In this document: piece by piece, positions 6,128-12,903 of the stretch
Position numbering within the stretch: the stretch's first letter is position 1
Layout: each line of letters opens with the position of its first letter
Assembly: GCA_002449695.1 (NCBI GenBank)
Contig: DJXI01000072.1
Coordinates: 1-17,584, forward strand
Source: Verrucomicrobia bacterium UBA7008
Lineage (GTDB): Bacteria; Verrucomicrobiota; Kiritimatiellia; RFP12; UBA1067
DNA length: 17,584 nt
Direction of reading: 5' to 3'
Made by a program: the position numbers and the translations under genes
Notes under the pieces: generated by a model
What the model was told of the DNA's origin: nothing
The model's input: only the letters and a program-made list of their open reading frames with translations
The model's database searches: none

Positions 6128-7474
6128 TCAGACGAGGCGGATGCGCTGCCAGCGGCCGCTCTTCCAGCGCAGGAGCGTCCCGCAGCAGATGACGACGACG
6201 TAGACGATCATCGTCCCCCACAGCGCCGGCATCGTGCTGTGCCACGCCGCCACCGCCCCCACGAGCGGCAGCCACAGCCCGAACGCGGCGACGACCATCC
6301 ACCACATGACAAACGCCGTGTCGCCCGCGCCCTTGAGCGCGCCCGAGACGATCACGTCCGCCGCGTCGAAGACCTGCCACGCCGCCATCAGCACGAACAG
6401 GACGAACCCGAGCTCGTAGAACGCCGCCGTGTCCACGCCCGGCGGCACGAAGAGCGACAGGATCGGCCGGCAGAAGACGACGGCCAGCGCCGACAGCGCC
6501 GTGACGAGCCCCAGCCCGAGCGCGAGCGTGCGCCGCGCGTCCGCGCGCGCCGCGGCGGAATCGCCGCGCCCCTGCGCCTGCGCGACGAGCGTCGACGCGC
6601 CGACGGCGAAGCCCTCCATCGGCGCGAAGAGGAGGTAGTTCACCTTGAAGCAGGCGTTCGAGACGGCGAAGGCGACATCGCCGACGAGCCCGGTCAGGAA
6701 CACGAAGATCGTGAACGAGAGGATGTTGAGCACCGAATACGCGCCGCTCGGCACGCCGTAGCGCAGGATCTTCCCGGCGAGCGGAACGAGGCGCGGTGCG
6801 TCCGCCGCCGCGCGTCCGCCGCCGCCGAGGCCGCGCAGGTCGCGTTCGGCGCACCACGCGAGCGCGCCCCACTGCACGAACATCGCCGCGACCGTCGCGA
6901 CGGCCGCGCCCGCCATGCCGAGGCGCGGGCAGCCGCAGAGCCCGAAGATGAGGATCGGATCGAGCACGACGTTCACGGCGTTGCCGAGCACGTTCACCCA
7001 GAAGACGAGCCGCGTCCGGCCGCACCCCGTGAAGTACGACGCCGCCGCCATCTGGCCGCAGAGCGCGAGCGTGCCGAACGAGACGATCGTGTAGTAGACC
7101 GACGCACGCGCGACGACGTCGGGATTCGCCGACAGGAGGCGGGCGGCGGCGCGCCCGGCGGGGATGAGCAGGATCGCGAGGACGCCCGCGACGGCCGCGA
7201 TCAGAAGCCCCGCGCGGTAGCTCGCGCGCACGCCGCGCGCGTCGTCCGCGCCGTGATACTGCGCGACGAACGTCCCCGAATACGCGACGACGGACTGGAA
7301 GAAGCAGAGGACGAGGCCGGCGAGCATCGACGCCGGCAGCGACGCCTCGAGGCTCGCGAGCGACTCGTGCGCCAGAAAGACGCCGTCGACGAACTGCATG
7401 ACCGCATTGTTGATCATGCCGAGCGCGAGCGGCCAGACGAGGCGCAGGATGTCGAAATAGGGCTTCCCCAGCAT
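6128..7474 (-). CDS. MATE-family multidrug/toxin exporter
   Basis: A 448-aa MATE (MOP superfamily) transporter, which extrudes cationic drugs or metabolites using a Na+ or H+ gradient. Family features are the start FDILRLVWPLALGMINNAVMQFVDGVFLAH (helix 1 and its loop, given here only as a marker of the family pattern), GCGRTRLVFWVNVLGNAVN in the first half, and the second-half repeat SNACFKVNYLLFAPMEGFAVG and SGALKGAGDT. Length and hydrophobicity fit 12 membrane segments. I chose ATG 7474. A TTG at 7492 is in frame but overlaps the -10 box. The ATG lies 8 bp after the -10, so the mRNA should be leaderless. A CCCCA-TGC-TGGGG hairpin (7466-7478) spans the start codon. The gene stands alone between the glycosidase operon and efp. 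The substrate is unknown. Confidence 0.9.
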   Translation of the reverse strand: MLGKPYFDILRLVWPLALGMINNAVMQFVDGVFLAHESLASLEASLPASMLAGLVLCFFQSVVAYSGTFVAQYHGADDARGVRASYRAGLLIAAVAGVLAILLIPAGRAAARLLSANPDVVARASVYYTIVSFGTLALCGQMAAASYFTGCGRTRLVFWVNVLGNAVNVVLDPILIFGLCGCPRLGMAGAAVATVAAMFVQWGALAWCAERDLRGLGGGGRAAADAPRLVPLAGKILRYGVPSGAYSVLNILSFTIFVFLTGLVGDVAFAVSNACFKVNYLLFAPMEGFAVGASTLVAQAQGRGDSAAARADARRTLALGLGLVTALSALAVVFCRPILSLFVPPGVDTAAFYELGFVLFVLMAAWQVFDAADVIVSGALKGAGDTAFVMWWMVVAAFGLWLPLVGAVAAWHSTMPALWGTMIVYVVVICCGTLLRWKSGRWQRIRLV

Positions 7475-7482
7475 GGGGACGT

Positions 7483-7494
7483 AGTATATCAAAA
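7483..7494 (-). promoter_or_regulatory. Promoter of the MATE gene, leaderless type
   Basis: The minus strand reads TTTTGATATACT with -10 TATACT (7488-7483), then 8 bp to the ATG at 7474. The predicted +1 is at or one or two bases before the start codon. No TTGACA-like -35 box is present. The promoter lies in the 44-bp gap after the GH63/GH3 gene. Confidence 0.65.
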
Positions 7495-7518
7495 TTGACG
7501 CGTCTCGATGAAGTCGCG

Positions 7519-10500
7519 TCAGTCCGGAAAAAACTGCGACTCGCCGACAACGAGTTGCGACGTCGTGCGGATGTCCGCGCTGGACGAGCCGACGCGAATC
7601 TCGTATGTGCCGGCGTCCGTCCGGAAGCGGTGGGCGAACGCGTCCCAGTAGGCGAGGTCGCGCGGCGCCAGGCGCAGTTCGACAGCCTTCGTCTCTCCGG
7701 GCGCGAGCGCGACCTTGGCGAAGGCCTTAAGCTCCTTCGCGCAGCGCTCGACTTTCGCGCCGGGGAAGGCGACATAGAGTTGCACGACTTCCTTGCCCGC
7801 GACCGTTCCGGCATTCGTGACGTCGACGCGCACCGTCCAGCCGCCGTTCCCCGGTTCCCGTTCCCCGACAATCGCCTTCCCGTAGTCGAAGCGCGTGTAG
7901 CTCAAGCCGTGCCCGAACGGGAACTGCGGGGCGATGCCCTTGAAGTCGTGCCAGCGGTAGCCCACGTAGAAGCGCTCGTTGTAGGTGACGTTCGTCGCGT
8001 TGTAGGTGCCGCATTGGGCGACTGCCGTATCGGCAAAGGCGCGCGGCCACGTCTGCGCGAGCTTGCCGCAGGGGTTGACCGCCCCCAAAAGGACATCGAC
8101 GATCGAATTGCCTTCCTCCATGCCGAGATACGACGTCTGGATCAGCGCATCGGCCTTGTCGGTCCACGTGTAGCCGACGGGCGAGCCCGACCGGGAAACG
8201 ACGACGACGCGCAGATGCCCCCAATCGAGAATCGCGTGCATCGCCTTCTGGAGCGGCGCGGGCAGGTCGAACGCCACGCGGTCGCGGCTTTCGCTTTCCA
8301 TGTTCTCCTGATAGCCGAGTTCCGTTCCGGTGAACACGATGACGGTGTCGGCCCAGTCGGCGGCCGCCTTCAATTCCGCCTCGTCGCACCAGCCCTCGCC
8401 CTTCTTGAGTTCGACGTGCCCGCCCGTGGCGACGGCATTGGAGGTGTCGGTCGCGGCATGCTCCACTTTCGCGCAAAACGGCATCAGCTTCACCTCCGCG
8501 CCGGGAAGTCGATTGGCGAGCGCGGCGAAGAGCGTGACCTCGTAAGGGACGTTGCCCTCGCCGGAGCAGCCTTTGTCGCACTGCTTCACGTCCGCGCCGG
8601 CGCCGATGACCAGCACCTTCTTCAACGAGGCGGCATCGAGCGGAAGAAGGCCCTTGCCGTTCTTGAGCAGCACGATTGACTCCGCGCCCTCGTCGCGTGC
8701 GGCGCGCTGATGTGCGGGCGTATTCCGCGCGCCCGTCCTGCGCGGCGCGCCGGAGAGAAAGCCCGTTTTCGCCATCACGTACAGCGTGTGCAGCGCCATC
8801 TCGTCGACCGTGGCGGCCGGGACGTCGCCGCGGCGCACCGCCTCCGCCAGCGGAAAGCGGTTGGAGACCGGCTCGCAGATGTACTTGATCTTGTCGCCGC
8901 GCGCCATCTCCACGCCGCCGCCGTTCAGTGCGGCGAAAGCGGTCGAGTGCTGGCCGCCCCAGTCGGTGACGAGCATCCCCCTGAAGCCCCAGCGCTCGCG
9001 CAGAATGCCGTTTTGCGTATACTTGTTTTCGCTGGCCCAGATGCCGTCGATCTTGTTGTAGCTCGTCATCACGGAAAGGACGCCCGCCTCTTTCACCGCC
9101 GCGCGAAACGCCGGCAGGTAGATTTCATTCAACGTGCGCTCGTCCACGTGCGTATCGACCGTGCCGCGCGCAAGTTCCTGGTTGTTGAGGCAGTAGTGCT
9201 TGACGGTCGCCGCGACGCCATAGCTCTGCACGCCGCGTATGAACGGCACGCACAGTTTCGCCGCAAGGACCGGATCCTCGCCCAGATACTCCCAGTTGCG
9301 CCCGCACAGCGGATTGCGCATGATGTTCACGCCCGGCCCGAGCAGCTGGTCGACGCCCCGGTCGCGGCACTCCGCGCCCAGCACCTCGCCATGCCGCCGC
9401 GCCCATTCGACGTCCCACGTCTGCGCCAGCGCGGAAAGCGACGGCAGTTTCGTGTTCTGGCTCTTCGGTTCCTCGTAATTCCAGCTCCAGCGCGACATCG
9501 CCGGGCGGACGGTCGAGCTCGAGTCGCTCATCGTCCATTCGCGGTCGATGCCGACACGCGGGATCGCGGGGAGCGTCATCGTGCCGGAACCCGCCAGCAG
9601 CAGGGTCTTCTCGTCGAGCGTCAGGCGCCGAAGCGTTTCGCGCGCCCGTTCTTCCGCCGCATCGGCCAAACAGTCCGCCGCCGGCAGTTCCATTTCGCGC
9701 GGAAGATCCCAATCGTCGATGAACTTGATCGTGAAGACGGCGCTCCAGCCGAAGTCGGCGGCGCCGAGCGGTGCGCCCGTGCGAGAATTGTAGTTTTCGC
9801 GAATGGAATCTTTGGCGGCATCGACCCAACCGAGGAGCGTCGCCCGTCCGGCGTCGGCGATTGCATCGTAGCCATGGTATTTCAGCCCCTTCAGCGCGAA
9901 GTAGGCCACATTGAGCCACGTGCGGCCGCGCCAATAGACGTCCGGCCTGTACTGCGGGTCGTCGTATGCGACCGTGGGCCAGCCGGGCTCCAGGCGTTTC
10001 GCGTGGCGGGCCATGGCCGCGGCGCGCGGCGCGGAAGCGGTGCCGATGAAAAGCGGCATGAACGAGGCGGGCGTGAGGACGCGCGAAAAATCGCCGCCGG
10101 AGCCGTCCTCCCTGTCGTAGTAGCAGTCGTCCTTCTCGTCCCAGAGACGCTCTTCGATGCGCCGGGCGAGGGCGGCGGCGCGCGCGGCCCATGCCGTGCT
10201 GTCGGACGCGCAACCGAGCCGTGCGGCGACATCCCTGAGCGAGCGGTAGTAGAGGACCATCCAGCAGTTCAGGTCGATCGGCAGCATGCGGCCCGGCTCT
10301 CCGTCCCAGCGCGGCGAATCGTCCCAGCCGGATTCCCATCCGCAGTAGAGTTTCCGCTTTTCGGGATCGGTCGAATTGCCGTCGTAGCGGAACATCCCTT
10401 CGGATTCGACGAACCGCTTCGCCCGCCAAAACGCCTCGTCGCGCTTGAGCGATTCGTACGCCTCGCGCAAAAATGCATCGTCCGGCGCGGCGCGGTCGAT

Positions 10501-10881
10501 CGCCCAGACCGCCCATCCCCAGACCGGCGGCTTGGTGCAGCCCCGGAACACCCCCTTCGCCGCATCCGTGTAAACGACGTCCGGCAGCATGCCGTCATCG
10601 CCCTGGAACGCCATCATGATGCGGAATTGGTCGCGCGCGAGTTCCGCATCCCATCGGACGAGCGCCATCGCGTGGAATGCGCCGTCCCAGTTCCACACGC
10701 CCTTGAAACGGCTGACGGACGGCACGACGCCGCGATACGGCGTCCATTGGACGCTTTTGCCGGCGAGAGTATTCGTCGCCAGCGTCGCTCGGGCCCGGCG
10801 CAAGAGGGAGGATTCGTCAAACGCGCCAGATGCGCCGAGAGCCGCCAGGGACAGTGCGGCAAGGAGGGTCGGTCTTTTCAT
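7519..10881 (-). CDS. Bifunctional GH63-like + GH3 glycosidase, secreted
   Basis: An 1120-aa protein with a signal peptide (about 1-19, MKRPTLLAALSLAALGASG) and two catalytic halves. Residues 25-400 form an (alpha/alpha)6-barrel of the GH63/MGH-like type: WNWDGAFH at 63-70, ESGWDDSPRW at 183-192 (likely catalytic Asp), and YWRGRTWLNV at 316-325. REN at 361-363 carries the likely catalytic Glu362. Residues 415-1110 form a complete GH3 enzyme: LGPGVNIMRNP at 514-524, KHYCLNNQE at 561-569, and the nucleophile D640 in VTDW. E864 in SESRDR is the probable acid/base. HGLSYTRFDY (991-1000) leads into an Fn3-like C-terminal domain. GH3 typically removes beta-linked glucose, xylose or arabinose; GH63-like domains act on alpha-linkages. 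It is the last gene of the operon. No clear Shine-Dalgarno sequence is seen, and the start lies 26 nt after the GH127 stop, so translation coupling is likely. Confidence 0.92.
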   Translation of the reverse strand: MKRPTLLAALSLAALGASGAFDESSLLRRARATLATNTLAGKSVQWTPYRGVVPSVSRFKGVWNWDGAFHAMALVRWDAELARDQFRIMMAFQGDDGMLPDVVYTDAAKGVFRGCTKPPVWGWAVWAIDRAAPDDAFLREAYESLKRDEAFWRAKRFVESEGMFRYDGNSTDPEKRKLYCGWESGWDDSPRWDGEPGRMLPIDLNCWMVLYYRSLRDVAARLGCASDSTAWAARAAALARRIEERLWDEKDDCYYDREDGSGGDFSRVLTPASFMPLFIGTASAPRAAAMARHAKRLEPGWPTVAYDDPQYRPDVYWRGRTWLNVAYFALKGLKYHGYDAIADAGRATLLGWVDAAKDSIRENYNSRTGAPLGAADFGWSAVFTIKFIDDWDLPREMELPAADCLADAAEERARETLRRLTLDEKTLLLAGSGTMTLPAIPRVGIDREWTMSDSSSTVRPAMSRWSWNYEEPKSQNTKLPSLSALAQTWDVEWARRHGEVLGAECRDRGVDQLLGPGVNIMRNPLCGRNWEYLGEDPVLAAKLCVPFIRGVQSYGVAATVKHYCLNNQELARGTVDTHVDERTLNEIYLPAFRAAVKEAGVLSVMTSYNKIDGIWASENKYTQNGILRERWGFRGMLVTDWGGQHSTAFAALNGGGVEMARGDKIKYICEPVSNRFPLAEAVRRGDVPAATVDEMALHTLYVMAKTGFLSGAPRRTGARNTPAHQRAARDEGAESIVLLKNGKGLLPLDAASLKKVLVIGAGADVKQCDKGCSGEGNVPYEVTLFAALANRLPGAEVKLMPFCAKVEHAATDTSNAVATGGHVELKKGEGWCDEAELKAAADWADTVIVFTGTELGYQENMESESRDRVAFDLPAPLQKAMHAILDWGHLRVVVVSRSGSPVGYTWTDKADALIQTSYLGMEEGNSIVDVLLGAVNPCGKLAQTWPRAFADTAVAQCGTYNATNVTYNERFYVGYRWHDFKGIAPQFPFGHGLSYTRFDYGKAIVGEREPGNGGWTVRVDVTNAGTVAGKEVVQLYVAFPGAKVERCAKELKAFAKVALAPGETKAVELRLAPRDLAYWDAFAHRFRTDAGTYEIRVGSSSADIRTTSQLVVGESQFFPD

Positions 10882-10912
10882 GTTCGTTCAATCATTTGTT
10901 CGTGCAATCATT
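10881..10912. repeat. Two tandem 16-mers at the GH127/GH3 junction
   Basis: TGTTCGTTCAATCATT and TGTTCGTGCAATCATT follow each other directly, with one mismatch. The pair fills the whole intergenic gap and overlaps both the stop codon of the GH127 gene (10908-10910) and the last base of the next start codon. No ribosome binding site remains between them. Confidence 0.85.
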
Positions 10913-12863
10913 CGGAAGGTCCCGACTCGACGGGGAACCAGGTGCGGTAGAAATTGTCCCTGCGCCATTCGTTTCCGGCAGAGGCATAGTCGCAGAAGAA
11001 AACGGTCGTCGGCAAGGCCGCCTCGGGATTTTCGTGGTGGGAACCGATCGGCAGCGTTGCACTGAACGCCATCCACATGCCGTCGGCGGGGGTGCGGACG
11101 GCGGCGAAAGCCGGCACCTTCTCGCCGTCCGCGATCCCCGGGCGGAAGGGCTCCGTCATGTCGCCGTCGTTGAAGCGGCTGTCGCGGGCGAGCAGGACGG
11201 GCCCGCGCGTGAAGGCGACATGATGGGCGAGCGTATGCGCGACGACCGGCATGTCGAAGGAAATCTCGACGATATCGCCCAGCGTCCATTCGCGCGCAAC
11301 CGTGAAATAGCTCCCGGGTGCGACGCCGTCCAATTCCTGGCCGTTGAGCCAGACGCGCGTTTTCTCCGACCAGGCCGGAATGCGCAGGCGCAGGGGCACG
11401 ACCCCCGCCCCCTCGGTGTGGCTGACGATTCGCGCGTAATCAGTCCGCGGATAGAGCGAATACATGTCGAACGCCACCTTCCGCCCGCCGGAAAGCTCGC
11501 CCGCGACAAGCGCGGAAGAATAGAAGTTGAACGTCGCCGCGTCGCCGCGCGTCGTGAAGAGTTCCCTGAGGAAACAGAGGAAGCCGCGCGGACCGTTCGC
11601 CGTGCAGCAGTCGGTGTGCATGTAGCAATGGTGCTGGCCGTGGTAGCGGTTGCCGGAAAGCGGCGTGTAGCCTGCGAATTCCGAGCCGTCCGGCTTCATC
11701 GCCGCGAGGTAGGCGTTGTAGAACGTCTTTTCGATTTCGTCGGCCCATTTGGGCTCGCCGGTGATGTCGAGAAGCTTTTCGCAGAAGCGCATCCACGTCG
11801 TGGTGACGCACGTCTCCTGCAATCGCCTGTAGGCGAGGTGCTGCTTGCGCGCGCCATGGAACCAGGCTTCGGAACAGGCGCACCCGCCGGCGAGGTTGAT
11901 CTCCTCCTTCACGATGTCCTCGGCCGTCATGATCGCGGCGCGAAGGATATCGGCAGGAGGGATTGGACATGAGACGTTTGACGGGAGACGAGGCAAAGAA
12001 GACACTGCTTCGACGTAGTCGAGCAATCCCTGGTAGCAGCTCATCATTTCATACGCCTTGGACCGGCCGTGCTTGCACACGTACGCCCAGCTGCCGCCGG
12101 GATCGTAGCCGGCCTCGTTACGGTCGGCGACGGAAACGCCGTCCAGGGCCATGTCGATGAGGCGCGGGCCTTTCTCCGGCGCCGTCATGCCCGTGACAAT
12201 CGATCCGGCGAAGTCGAGGTATTTCCTTTCCCCCGTGCGTTCGTAGAGCCACACGACCGGCTCGAGAATCGACGAGCTCGCGTAGCCCGACCAGTTGCCG
12301 GTCTGCCACAGTTCGCGACCGCGCCGGCCGCCCGGCCCGATTTCGCCCATCACGTAGTCGCACAGCCGCTTGCAGGCGGCGAGGGCGCCGGCGGACGTTT
12401 TTGGACGGGAGACGTTTGACGGGAGACGTGAGGCGTAGTCGTAGTAGTGCAACAGCCCCATCATCGTGTACTTCATGCCCCAGACGTCCCAGCCTTCCCC
12501 GCAGCGAAGAGCGTCCGGGTAGTTGCCGATGTAGCCGCAGTCCTCCTGCGAAGCGAGGATGCGCCCGACGCTGCGCTCAACCTTTGCGCGCAGGGCGGCG
12601 TCGTGCGTGCAGTCCAGAAAAGGAACGGCGGCATGCATCCATTTGCCCCAGAACTCCGTCTGCCACCACTGCTTCGTCTCGGTCTTCTCCATGAACGGCG
12701 CGGTGATGTAGTCGACATCGCATGCGGCGACGTGGTTCGCCACCAGTGCATCCAGCCGCTCGCCGAGATACCCCTTGAGGCGCACGTCGCACGTCAGCCG
12801 CGACGAGCCGGCCATCGCGCCGTACGCGCCGCACATCAAGACAACCCAAATCAATCTTTTCAT
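10908..12863 (-). CDS. GH127-like (DUF1680) beta-L-arabinofuranosidase, secreted
   Basis: A 651-aa (alpha/alpha)6-barrel enzyme of the DUF1680/GH127 clan, whose characterised members (e.g. HypBA1) release beta-L-arabinofuranose using a cysteine nucleophile on a zinc site. The key residues are in place: QETC (E350, C352) and the paired cysteines C419-C420 in HTDCCTANGPR, matching HypBA1 E338, C340, C417 and C418. E332 matches the acid/base E322. A signal peptide lies at about 1-18. The frame extends to a TTG at 12887, but the ATG at 12863 has a GGGGGTG ribosome binding site 5 nt upstream and starts the signal peptide. Two near-identical repeats are inserted in frame, at residues 146-154 and 292-300. 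Third or fourth enzyme of the operon. The exact sugar released is uncertain, since related families (e.g. GH146) share this fold. Confidence 0.88.
   Translation of the reverse strand: MKRLIWVVLMCGAYGAMAGSSRLTCDVRLKGYLGERLDALVANHVAACDVDYITAPFMEKTETKQWWQTEFWGKWMHAAVPFLDCTHDAALRAKVERSVGRILASQEDCGYIGNYPDALRCGEGWDVWGMKYTMMGLLHYYDYASRLPSNVSRPKTSAGALAACKRLCDYVMGEIGPGGRRGRELWQTGNWSGYASSSILEPVVWLYERTGERKYLDFAGSIVTGMTAPEKGPRLIDMALDGVSVADRNEAGYDPGGSWAYVCKHGRSKAYEMMSCYQGLLDYVEAVSSLPRLPSNVSCPIPPADILRAAIMTAEDIVKEEINLAGGCACSEAWFHGARKQHLAYRRLQETCVTTTWMRFCEKLLDITGEPKWADEIEKTFYNAYLAAMKPDGSEFAGYTPLSGNRYHGQHHCYMHTDCCTANGPRGFLCFLRELFTTRGDAATFNFYSSALVAGELSGGRKVAFDMYSLYPRTDYARIVSHTEGAGVVPLRLRIPAWSEKTRVWLNGQELDGVAPGSYFTVAREWTLGDIVEISFDMPVVAHTLAHHVAFTRGPVLLARDSRFNDGDMTEPFRPGIADGEKVPAFAAVRTPADGMWMAFSATLPIGSHHENPEAALPTTVFFCDYASAGNEWRRDNFYRTWFPVESGPSE
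11964..11990. repeat. In-frame repeat copy 2 inside the GH127 gene
   Basis: A 27-bp segment that differs at two positions from the copy at 12402-12428. It is built from heptamers (GAC-ATGA, GAC-GTTT, GAC-GGGA type). On the coding strand it encodes RLPSNVSCP. It sits in the loop after GLLDYVEAVS, the counterpart of the loop holding the other copy. Confidence 0.85.
12402..12428. repeat. In-frame repeat copy 1 inside the GH127 gene
   Basis: Heptamer-based repeat (GACGGGA, GACGTTT, GACGGGA, GACGTGA when extended a few bases) encoding RLPSNVSRP on the minus strand. It follows GLLHYYDYAS and precedes a normal barrel helix, so it is tolerated as a loop extension of about ten residues. Confidence 0.85.
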
Positions 12864-12879
12864 GTTTTCACCCCCAAAA

Positions 12880-12903
12880 CCTTTCAACTTTTCAACCTTT
12901 TAC
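12880..12903. repeat. Three tandem octamers at the phosphoesterase/GH127 junction
   Basis: CCTTTCAA, CTTTTCAA and CCTTTTAC lie in tandem. The array overlaps the TAA stop of the upstream phosphoesterase gene and ends just before the GH127 ribosome binding site. A related string, ACCTTTTCAACC, recurs at the GH5 start (16688-16699). Confidence 0.65.
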
